Translations under genes and position numbers: made by a program | Part shown: positions 27,305-39,000 of the stretch, one piece after another | How positions within the stretch are numbered: the stretch's first letter is position 1 | Layout: the number at the start of each line of letters is the position of its first letter | The notes under the pieces: generated by a model | What the model was told of the DNA's origin: nothing | Database searches by the model: none | What the model saw: the letters and a program-made list of their open reading frames with translations, nothing else | Assembly (NCBI RefSeq): GCF_003344925.1 | Contig: NZ_CP031188.1 | Coordinates: 1,838,501 to 1,902,500, forward strand | Length of the DNA stretch: 64,000 nucleotides | Source: Flavobacterium arcticum | Lineage (GTDB): Bacteria; Bacteroidota; Bacteroidia; Flavobacteriales; Flavobacteriaceae | Direction: 5' to 3'

Positions 27305-30055
27305 ATGAAACAATACCTTGCAAATTCAATTCTGACATTCCTTTTATTTACCTTAAACTCTTTTTCTCAAACTCAGAGTCAGGAATGTTTCCCAGGAGGT
27401 GTTGCAGGTGCAGAGATGTGGTATATGGTAAATCATGATCATTTAGCGACCTCTCTCTTTAAAAATCATAGTACAGATTACAATTATATAATTTTAAAAA
27501 CCTGTATGCAGGATCAACAAAACAGTTTGTTTAATTTTAATCCTTCGCTTACGACTACCCAACTATGCCTTTTTTATAAAGCACCTTTAGAAAATACTAC
27601 AGCAAGAAATATCTTTTTTGTAGGAGAGCCAAAAGAGCCTTTACCAAATGAAGATGAAGAAACGTATTCACATATTACTACAGCATGGACTCCTGATTTA
27701 TATACTCCCCCTATAACAAGTCCTCCTGTAGGTAATCGGTTTGATTTTTCTGATAAAAATGGGCTTATTAATAAAAACGTTTTGACGTATGAGCGCAATA
27801 AAGTGTATATAAATTTTTACAAGTGGAACTTATACCAACTTAACAATAAGTTGAAAAGCTACGGTAAGGAAGGTGAAACAGAGTTTTCTATTGGAAAGAG
27901 CTATGTCAATCCTCCTAATCAAGAAGAAAACATACCCGCAGTATTAGCTGAATATTTTTCAGGAAATTTCCCTGAATTTATATCTTTTCCTTTTGAGCTT
28001 ACATATAATCAGCGTAATAGAGTCGAATCATATCTTGCTCTAAAGTATGGTGTAACTCTCATACAAAATGGGGCTACGAATTACAGAGATTCTAAAAATA
28101 TAATTTTCTGGAATAAAGAGAACACATTGTTTTGGAACCGCATTTTTGGTATCGGAAGAGATGACATTTCAGGACTCAATCAACTACAAAGTGAAAGTTC
28201 ACATTTTAAAAATTATCTAATTGCATCTGTAGGTGAACTGCAAGCATCGAATCCTGATAAACAACAACTTGTTAGTATTGATGATGATCATAATTTTATT
28301 GTTTTTGGAGATAATAATCAGACAGATGGTTTACAGACTGTAAATGATTTTAATGTCCGTACACTCAACACAAAGTGGTTGTCTCAAAATACAGGTGAGA
28401 AAGCAACTGATATTCCGGTTTATTTTGAACTTTATTTAGGAGTTGGACTAGGTGTATTAAAACAAGCATTAAATGATAATCCTACATTAAAACTCTGGAT
28501 GTTGCACGATAAAGATGTCAATAACCAGCAGGTGTCTGACTTTAATAGTCAATATGTTGATTATTATGAAACTGCAAGTATGTCTGGAATTGATATTGGT
28601 TACTTTGAAGATGTGTTTTTTGACACTGACAATAATATTTATGATCAATTTACTTTTGGGGTAGGTCCTGAGATGATTGTTCAGGTTCGGTTTGAGCCAG
28701 ATTGTGATGGCAAAATCATCAAATCTAATGTAGTAATTACAGGAGGGCTAGCACCTTATTATGTTAATATAACTAACACATCGGGTTATGATGAAACTTT
28801 CGATATAAATCAAAACACTATGACTTTTGATGCTATAGCTTCTGACACCTATACCGTTCATGTAATAGATTCTTATAGTAATGAAGCAAATACAACAATA
28901 GAAGTTGATTTAGAGCAAATAGATGTTGATTTTGGTAATGATATAGTATTGAATCAAAACCTACAGGAAGTAACACTTGATGCTAGTCAAAGCGACCCTG
29001 ATGCAACATATAAATGGTATTTTAATAATGAGTTACTTGAATATTTTGATCCATTATTGTTAGCTACTGAGCCAGGTACCTATAGGGTTGAAGTAATGAG
29101 CGGTAACCATATATGTGAAGATTGGGATGAGATTACGCTTAGTTACGATTTTACCGCAACTGCTTTACCGCAAAGCTCATGTGGAGAGAATACAGGTTCA
29201 ATTACACTTAATTTAAGTGGAGGAGTAAATACATATAGTGTGCATATACATAATGCTAATGCTGATGTAACTACTGATATTTTTACAGCAAGTAATTCTG
29301 AAAATATTTTTATTGATGAAGTCAATTTTGGTAATAATATTGTAACTATACAGGACGGAAATGGAGATGAAATTGTACTAAATGTAGATGTTGTAAGTCC
29401 ATTAGATGGTATTGAACTAGACTTAATATCTCAGCTTAACAACCAGTGTTCACCAACTGCGGGTCCTGACTACCCAATTTATCAATGTCCAGGAGCAATA
29501 ATAGATGGTTCTTTAATGGTTACTAACCCTAATGTTAGTTACGAATGGTACTTAGACGGGCAATCTATAGGCTTATATGATCCTGCAGTCCAAGTTTATA
29601 CAGACGAGAGTAACCCATACCCTTTGGGAACGGCTGTTATAGACTATGAATTGGTTATAACTAATCTAAATAACGGTTGTTCTACAAGTAATATATTTGG
29701 TTTAGTCAAAAACACCTATATAAGAGGTATATCTCCTACAGAAAGTAGGCTTTCCTCTACTGAAAATAATGAACCTGAAGTATCTGAAGAAACCACTCCA
29801 TTAGTAACCCTAGAGACTAAAGTATATCCTAACCCAGTAGAACATAGCACAACTTTTTATTATGAAATTAGCTGCAGCAAAATTTTTACAGGAACTGTAG
29901 AAATTTTCAGTGCTACAGGTGCCATATTACATCAGGAGAATATCGAAGGTGAATCAAGCTATAAACTCCCACTTATACTATTATCTTCAGGAAATTATCT
30001 AATCAGGACTACAACTTCTGAAGGAACAGTTACTAATCAAGTTATTATAAAATAA
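27305..30055 (+). CDS. Secreted T9SS type A sorting domain protein, partner of the RHS protein
   Basis: A 916-residue surface or secreted protein. A signal peptide occupies about 1-22 (ending SFSQ). Residues about 235-400 contain the segment YLALKYGVTL then FGIGRDDISGLNQLQS, a domain frequent in Bacteroidota T9SS cargo. Two or more immunoglobulin/PKD-like repeats follow (about 475-810). The last ~85 residues are a T9SS type A C-terminal domain (VYPNPVEHSTTFYYEI ... SSGNYLIRT). The RHS gene starts 14 bases downstream, so they form an operon and probably one surface complex. No enzyme domain is recognisable. Confidence 0.8.
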   Translation: MKQYLANSILTFLLFTLNSFSQTQSQECFPGGVAGAEMWYMVNHDHLATSLFKNHSTDYNYIILKTCMQDQQNSLFNFNPSLTTTQLCLFYKAPLENTTARNIFFVGEPKEPLPNEDEETYSHITTAWTPDLYTPPITSPPVGNRFDFSDKNGLINKNVLTYERNKVYINFYKWNLYQLNNKLKSYGKEGETEFSIGKSYVNPPNQEENIPAVLAEYFSGNFPEFISFPFELTYNQRNRVESYLALKYGVTLIQNGATNYRDSKNIIFWNKENTLFWNRIFGIGRDDISGLNQLQSESSHFKNYLIASVGELQASNPDKQQLVSIDDDHNFIVFGDNNQTDGLQTVNDFNVRTLNTKWLSQNTGEKATDIPVYFELYLGVGLGVLKQALNDNPTLKLWMLHDKDVNNQQVSDFNSQYVDYYETASMSGIDIGYFEDVFFDTDNNIYDQFTFGVGPEMIVQVRFEPDCDGKIIKSNVVITGGLAPYYVNITNTSGYDETFDINQNTMTFDAIASDTYTVHVIDSYSNEANTTIEVDLEQIDVDFGNDIVLNQNLQEVTLDASQSDPDATYKWYFNNELLEYFDPLLLATEPGTYRVEVMSGNHICEDWDEITLSYDFTATALPQSSCGENTGSITLNLSGGVNTYSVHIHNANADVTTDIFTASNSENIFIDEVNFGNNIVTIQDGNGDEIVLNVDVVSPLDGIELDLISQLNNQCSPTAGPDYPIYQCPGAIIDGSLMVTNPNVSYEWYLDGQSIGLYDPAVQVYTDESNPYPLGTAVIDYELVITNLNNGCSTSNIFGLVKNTYIRGISPTESRLSSTENNEPEVSEETTPLVTLETKVYPNPVEHSTTFYYEISCSKIFTGTVEIFSATGAILHQENIEGESSYKLPLILLSSGNYLIRTTTSEGTVTNQVIIK

Positions 30056-30069
30056 TCCATCTGACAATC

Positions 30070-33000
30070 ATGCCAACAAATCATTTCAATAAGCTAAGAA
30101 AATCAGCTTTTGTAAAACTATTGTTTAGTTCTGTTTTAAGTAATTTGATTTTGTTTTCGCAGCCTTTACAAGGTGCAATTGCAAACTATAATACTACAAA
30201 AATTTATTTACCTCAAGGTAACGGATATAATAAAACATATAACGAAGAGGAGGTAACGCCTTTTAATAATGTTATTCCAAATTATGACGATAGTCATAAT
30301 AACAAAACATCTAACTCGGAGGTATATCGTGAAACGGCCACAGTCTACTATGCTATAGAAAAAAATGGTGTAATCGGAAAACTGAATATTTCAGAAGGTG
30401 AAAATCCGTATGATAATTTCTTTAGTATTGATTTGCCCAATGATATTAATACCGACAAATATAAAGCTACATTATTATATGATGTTTATGGGGTAAAAAA
30501 TGCCTCTCAGACTACTAAAAGTATAAATAACCATAGTGCTTATGGCGGACAAGTCGTAGAGCTTTCAAATGAATGGGTAACTGTTAAGGAACAAGTCCCA
30601 GTTAGTCAACTTCAATCAGGGAGAAATGAAATATATTTTAATAGACGAGCAAACAGTACATACCAGTATAAGATAAAAAACATCAGGATTGGATTAGAGC
30701 CAATTGACAATACTTCACAAATTAGTGAAGTTAAAGCGTCAAAATATGCAGGCAAATATTATTTGCAAGGTATAGTTTCAAACTCCGAGATAAATTCTGT
30801 AGAAGTTTCAGGGTATTCTATTCCAGTTATAGACGGAGTTTTTGAGCATATTTTTTCAGAAATACCCGAAAATTTAAAAGAACTGAATATTTCATATAAA
30901 GTTGCGCAAAACAATAATAATTTTATTGTTTCTGTAGTTGAAAGTAAGGTAGAACCTATTTTTGTTGCTAATAATACTGATATTCATGCCTCGCAAAATT
31001 ATTTATACAAAAATTTACTATCAGCTCCACTATCTTATGAAAGTATTTGTATCGCTATAAAAGATAATATAGAAACTAACTTAACTAATGAGAATGAATT
31101 TTTAATTCAAGGACTTCAATTTAAAGACATAAGGGTTGCAAATGATGATATTGAAATAGTAACTGGTGGTGATTTTTCTGCTTATAGAATTAAGCAAAGT
31201 TCAAAAGGAGAAAGTATGCCTATTCAAATTCATTTGAAATATAATGATACTGAAATCCCAGATGGTTATACTGTAAAAGATGTAAAGACTTTTTATTTTG
31301 ATAGAAAACAGAAAAGCTGGAAAGCTTTAGCAGTAGACAGCCTTGACTATGAAAATAATGAGATTATATCATCTATAACAAGTGAAGGTGATACCGATTA
31401 TATTAATGGAGTAATTAAAGTACCTGATTCTCCCGAAACAGGTAGCTTTGCCCCTACGATGATTAGTGATATGAAGTATGCTGATCCTACTGCTGGCGTA
31501 GTTAGCATTGCCCCACCAAGCCCAAATAGCAATGGTACTGTAACTACAGGTTTCCCTATAAAAGTACCTCAGGGACGAGGTGGTATGCAACCTTCGTTAA
31601 ATATATCATATAGTAGTGAAGCAGGTAATGGTTGGATGGGACTAGGCTGGAACTTAGCTACACCTGCAATCTCTATAAATACAAAATGGGGTGTGCCCAG
31701 ATTTGATCTTGATAATGAGTCTGAAATATATTCTTTAAATGGATCTGATTTAGTGTTAAAAAATGGTACAGAATATACTAATCCTCATAGGGATAATGAT
31801 ATAGATAGGGTTGACGAAAGAAGGTTTTATCAGCGAAAAGAAGGGGCTTATAATCTCATAATACGTCATGGTAACCATCCAAATAATTATTGGTGGGAAG
31901 TTACAGATAAACAAGGGAATAAAAGTTTTTATGGCGGCTGGTATAATACCGAATTAAGCCAATATCAATTTGATAATAATTCAGTAATACGGGTTGGTAA
32001 CAGTAATAGTAATATAACTCATTGGGCTTTAAAAGCTACCTTAGATACTTATGGTAATTATACCCTATACGAATACGCTTCTTCTATTTCAAACCCCTTT
32101 TCAAACTCATCTATTGAGGCAAAATATTTTTATTTAAGTAATATTAAATATACTTTATTCAACCCAGAGAGTTCTATTACAGGTCAAAGCCATTATATGG
32201 TAGATTTTAAAAGGAATCAATATACTTTAGGAGGTAATACAATAAACCGAAGCGATGTAATAATTAATGGGCGTAATGGTTATTTAAATATTGTAGATGA
32301 CTTACTTACAGAAATTCATATATCTTTTAACGAATCGGGGCAAAGTCCTCAACGGATACGGTCTTATAAATTTGATTATGAAGAAAAAGCCTTTAAAAAG
32401 CACCAACTCGTTACAATATCAGAGTATGATAAAACCAACTCATTATTCTACTCAAACACTATTGAGTATCATGATGATATTGATCCAAATACTGATGCTA
32501 TAATTAATTCGAGCAGTACTGCATGGAACGCGAATAGTAGTAGTAGTAACATACCAGCTCCTTTGCAGCAAATGGCTTCTATCATACCAGATGGATCACC
32601 TCTTGGAACTTCGACATCTACAGGAGGGTCTATAGCACTGCGAGCAGGTTTCGGTGTAGGGTTTGATATATTTAGTACTAATAATACTATAGGGGGGGCT
32701 GTTGATTATAGCTGGAGCAATCAAGATACAAAAGTTAGTTTTATTGATATAAATGGTGATGGACTGCCCGATAAGGTTTATGAAGATGGTTCGGGAATAT
32801 ATTATAGACCTAATATAGGCACAGGGTTTGGAACCTCATACTTGATTGATGACATTAATACATTAAGTAAAACAAACTCTAAAACTAATGGTAAAGGAGT
32901 AGATGCTAATGCATTTGGGTTTGGTATCGGTGGAAGTTGGAGCAAAACATCATCTATGACAGAAAATTACTTTACTGACTTTAATGGTGATGGTCTGCCA

Positions 33001-36000
33001 GATATGATGAGAGGAAATCGTATAAAATTTAATATAACTGCTCCCTTATCAACGAACAGTTCTTATAGAAAATTTGATGATGATGTAAGCCTGTCAGAGA
33101 ATAAAATTGTTCCAGGAAGTATCAACTCTTCCATAATACCAGATCTTCATCTTGAGACAATGGATGAGTTAAGAGAAGAGCACTCACAGTTTGACCATGT
33201 TAAAGTATGGAGAGCTCCATATGATGGTACTGTAAGATTTGAAAATCAGGCAACATTAATAGCTAAGAATAACGATGGTGAAAATGCAAATAATTTTAGA
33301 TTAACAATTGAGAAGTCTAATAACAACGGGACTGATATTTTACATACATCAAGTCTGGTAAATGCAGGGCAAACGAATAGTTTTGACTTTAATACGTTTA
33401 ACGGTGATTTTATATCAGTAAGCAAAGGTGATATTATCTTTTTTAGGATACATAATCTCGATTATGGTTATGGTGGAGAAATAGAATGGAATCCTAGAGT
33501 AATTTATACGGATACATCAGCAATGCCATATACACATGACAATTCTTCATCTGTAATAGATGAAAATGGAAAAGCTATAGGCATTTTTGATGCAGAAGCT
33601 GATTTTATGATGAATAATGACGGAGGAGTATCTATAGATGATGGAAGTACATCCGTAACCTTGAAATTTAATCTTCTTAATGGTAATTTTGCACCAGGTC
33701 AATTCTCAGATGATATACGATTTATAATAAAAAAAGTTCGTATTGATTATAGTGATGGAAGTGAATCACCACAAGGCGAATGGACAAGAAAGCTTAATTA
33801 TAATTCAGGTACTTTTGTATGGGATTTTAACAGCATTTCGGATCAGTTAGATGCATCGGAGGGATATAGAGATGTATACTTTTTTTATGCTGAAAGTGAC
33901 TCTAATGTCGATTGGAGTACTATTAATTGGAGACCATCTATAATAAGTAACGCAAATCCTTCAGAAATAATTTACCCACCTGTAAGTTATCATACTTACG
34001 ATGATAATGTAAATCAGTCAAAGTATTGGTTTTCTAGTTATGATTCTGAATTGATAAGTCCTACTGAAGCAGATGTATTAGCTGATCCTAATAAAAAATT
34101 TATGCGTTTAACGCATACTTTTTTCGATCAAAATACAGGTTCTTTATTAAACGGGCTCAATGATGAAGAGTTTCCTGTAAAAGTGACTTGGGTTGTTAAA
34201 AAGAAAATAGGAAATACCGTTAGTCTATTCCGAGATCATAAAGTTTTTTATATATATAGATTACCAACAAATGATTATATTTTTACGAAATCGGAAAATA
34301 TTAATGATGTATTAGACCCCACCTTGGCTACTAACTCTTCTTATTACACCTGTCTTTTTTACAGAGCACAAATGAAAGATATTGTAGATGGATCAGGTAC
34401 AATATATAGTACCTTTTATGTTAACGATAGAAGGGTAGCATTGAATAATAATACTTCAATGACACTGGCATTGGACCCTTATGCAGGTAATTATAGTTTT
34501 ACTCCAATTACTGTAGATGCTCCTTTTATGGTTTCTTCACCTATATTCTTGGGAGCTACCTACCGTGGGTGGGGACAATTCCTCTATAATGGAGGAATGG
34601 AATTTGAACGTGATGATGAAGGAGAAATTACTAACTTAAATAATCCGGCAACTCCTTTTGGTGATTTGCCTATTGATGTTAGTTTGTTTGATTATGAAAG
34701 TCAGACTTCAGGTATTGAAAATATAGATCCTCAAATGGATCCTAGTAGTGTAACAGCACCAGGAGGGACATCTTCTATACGCTATACTTTTTATAATGAG
34801 GAAAATGAAAATAATAAATATGTAAATAAAAGTATTATAAATGCTATATACGGCTTTAATAATAATGATGTATTAACAGCCACTGTTGGTCGTTTTGGTG
34901 AAGGGAATTTGCATGAAATATACGTAGATGAAGATGATATACTACTTAATGAAACAGGAACTTTTATAGCATTAAAACAACGGAGCGTATCAAAAGGGAC
35001 ATCTTTATCAGGTAGTTATTCAGTGGGGTCTGCTACTGAGAGTAAAGCGACTTCGAGAGTGTTGAATCAATATTTGGATTTAAATGGAGATCGTCATCCA
35101 GACCTTATTACTGATGGCAGGATTCAATTTACCAATATGCTTGGAGCTTTATCGGGGACTCCGATAGACAATGAGGACAATTTTGTGTCTGGGGATAGAA
35201 GTGAAGATTTTACTGTGGGTATTACACTTCCTATTAAACCAAGTTCTACAGCTCCTACAAATCAAAATGGAATAGTTAATGGGAGTGTTAATCGCACAAA
35301 TACAAGTGTGAATTCTGGTATAAATACTAGTAATGGTAAATCATATGATTCTAATCAATGGGTGGACATGAACGGAGATGGACTACCCGATAAGGTTAAA
35401 CTTAATAATGAGGGAACTATTGAAGTTTGGCTGAATACAGGTTATGGATTTAGTGAAAAGGTAACATGGGGCTCTGGGTATGGTGATAGCCTTTTTACTA
35501 GTACTAGAAATAATGTAGGAGTTGGTGCGGGAATTGGAGGTTCTTTTACACCTAATTCTTCTTTTGCTGCGGGTTTTGGAGCTTCTTACAGTACAGCGAG
35601 AATAGCTGCACTTTTTATAGATGTCAATAATGATGGACTTCCTGACTTAGTAATTAGGGTTTCAGATTTCAACTACGCATATTATTTAAATAATGGTAAA
35701 GGCTTTGAAACTGTTTCAAGTACATTTTATAATAATAACCTAGAAATCGAGAAAGATTACTCTCTTTCGGGTAATATATACGGGTCTTTTACAGGTGGGT
35801 TTATAATACCATCACCAGCTATTTTTGTGACATTTAAAATTGTTTTTACCCCTAGCTTATCCTTCAATGGAAGTTATAACGAGAAAACTATTATGGTACA
35901 AGACATAGATGGCGACGGACTCCCTGATATCTTAAGTAAAAGTTCAAATAATAATAATGATATTAATGCTCGTTTAAACAAAGTTGGAAAAACTCACCTG

Positions 36001-39000
36001 CTTAAAAAAGTTAATACACCACTTGGCGGGAGCTGGAGCGTTACCTACGAAAGAGATGGTAATACTTATGAAATGCCCCAAAGCAAATGGGTACTTAAAA
36101 CCATTACCACAAACGACGGGTTTAGTCAAGATGGAGACTATAAGCCCAATACATCTGAAATTGCTGTAAACTATGGCAGACCTAATTATGACAGGCGTGA
36201 GAGGGAATTTTACGGTTATAGCTATATATCAATTAATCAGGTAGATCCAGCTACATCAGCAATATATCGTACTATTACAAAAGCCTACCATAACAAAAAT
36301 TATTATTTAAGTGGGGCAGAATATTCAACAATTGTTAGAGATGAAAATAATAATACGCTTTCAGAATCTACAACACTATATAACCTTCTAGACCCTGATG
36401 ACCCTGTTGTTAATATGGATGCTACAGAAGAAGATAGCTATTTACAAACAAGTTTAATAGCTAATGCAGAGGAATTATTTGATAAATCGAGACTTTTTAT
36501 AGCGCCTGTAAGAGTAACTTCTAAAGTTTTTGAAAATGGTCCTGCGCTTACTACAGTAAAAGATTTCTCTAAGTATGATGAATATGGTAATCTCCTTGAG
36601 TATATAGATTATGGTGAAGACGAAGGAGACAATTATAAAACTATTATAAAATATGTTGATTACAATCTTAATAATGCAGATAATGCATTCGGTTTACCCT
36701 CCAGAGTCTCTGTTTATAACTTAGATGGAAGCCAACTATTAAGACAGCGAATAGCTGGATTTAATCATTTTGCTAAAATGAGCTCTATAAAAATATATTC
36801 ATCAATTGAAGAGGGGAGTAAATATGAGTTTCGTTATGATGAATATGGTAACGTTAACCGCATAAACGATGTATATAACACTAATGCAGAGTCTAGTATA
36901 TATTACAAACAAATAGTTTACGAGCCTATTTTGCATACTTATCCAATAAGTGTAGAGAATTCTTTTGGAGAAAACTCATCTGTAGAATACGAATATTTAT
37001 TTGGCTCTCCTACCTTAACTACTGATGTAAATGGGCAGCAAATGCGCACTCGTATAGATAACAAAGGTAGGGTAACCGAAGTTACTGGTCCCAATGAAAT
37101 GGCATTAGAAAGTGTATCAGGCCCTGACACAGCATGGACAATTCGTATGGAATATGAAAACAGCTTTGAACCAGATGATTATAATGAAGGAGAAAGCCAG
37201 CATCATGCTATTACACGTCATTTTGACCCTGAATATGCCAACGGAACCAATATAACTACAAATGAATTACTAACTGTAAGTATTGTAGATGGCTTCGGGC
37301 AGCCTATACAGGTAAAAAAGACTCATTTTTCAGATACAACAAAATGGCTGATAAATGGTTTTGAGAAAAAAGATGCTTTCGGGCGTGTGCTAGAAAGCTA
37401 TTTACCCGTTACGCAAACTTATAATGGCGGCAACTCGCCATATTATCATCATATTTCTTATTCAAGTCTAACCGATAATCCGGTTGTAATGACTTATGAT
37501 GCCAAAGACAGGGTAAAAACAGTGAAACAACCAGGTGAAACCGATATATCATCTATAGACTATTCTATTTCTGATGGTATGCTTATACAAAAAATGACAA
37601 CCGAAAACGATGGCACAACCCAAACACTAGATACTTATACCGACATAAGGGGGCGTCAACGAAAAACAGTACAAAATGATACAAAAACAATTCTTTATAC
37701 CTATAATGCTATTAATGAGCTTTTAAAGGTTACGGATGAAAACTCTGAAACAAGCTATAAATATGATTTAGCTGGTAGGGTGTTAGAAGTACGCCAACCT
37801 GATCGCGGACTTACAACGTATAAATATGATAATGCTAATAGACTTATTGAGCAAAGTAACTCTAACCTTATAATTAATGATAACCAAACCATAAAGTATC
37901 ATTATAACTATGATAGACTGGTAAGAATAGAATACCCACAAAACCCACTCAATGAGGTTAAATATACCTATGGAGCGCCTAATGACCCTTTAGCTACATC
38001 CGAAAATGCAGTAGGCAGGCTATTAAAGCTAGAAGATGCTACAGGAGTACAGGTATACGGCTATGGGCATATGGGCGAAGTTACCAAGAACCTACGTTCG
38101 GTAGCGGTAGCAGGTCATCATTCGTACTGGTTCCTTACAGAATGGCAATATGATAGTTGGAATCGTGTTAAGCAAATAATATACCCTGACAGGGAAATCG
38201 TAAACTATAAGTATAATCTAGGAGGCATGATTGACCATATTGGTAGTGAAATGCTTGGTATACCTTCAGCAGATGTACAGCCTGTAGTAGAAAATATTAC
38301 CTATAACGATTATGGAGAGCGTACTAGTATAACTTATGGTAATGGCACATCAACAATTTATGATTATGACGAAAGACGTAGGATGAATAGCCTTCAGCAT
38401 AACTTTGCAGGTAGTTATCAGGTAAATAAGCACTATACGTATGATGTGCTTTCTAACATAACTAGGATAGAAACAACTCAACCACAAAACAGCCTGCCTG
38501 GACAAGGGCAATTAGGCGGACCAGTTTATCATAAATATATCTATGATAACTTTAACCGTCTTACGGATGCCGAAGGGCATTACACAGGACCAAATGACAT
38601 TGGTACCAATACCTACCTGCGCCAAGAGTATGAATTGCATATGGAGTATAATAATGACCATACCATACGCAAAAAAACACAAGTACATTGGCAGGGAGAA
38701 GTGAGCAGTTATGGACCAATACAACAAGCAGACAAGATACCCGTACATAAAACTAGTTATATACTCGACTATAGCCAATATGCGACAGGTGAATATGTAG
38801 CAGGCGATTATGGTTATGTACAGCAGCATGCGCCACGCAAAATAGTAGAAACCCCAGGATGGGTAACTAACCCAGCACAAAATGACCCACGCATAAGGGA
38901 AAAAACTATTGAATATGATGCTAATGGTAACCAAACAGAGATTAAAGAAAAAGTAGGCGAACTAGAAATAAGCCTACGCAAGAACCTATGGGATGAAGAA

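Noticed and set aside
32740..35930. Repeated GDGLPD-coding segments considered as tandem DNA repeats
   Set aside because: They are protein-level FG-GAP repeats far apart and diverged in DNA; not a DNA repeat array.
38512..38934. 140-codon minus-strand frame inside the RHS gene
   Set aside because: Antisense to well-conserved RHS repeats; residue pattern is hydrophobic noise.
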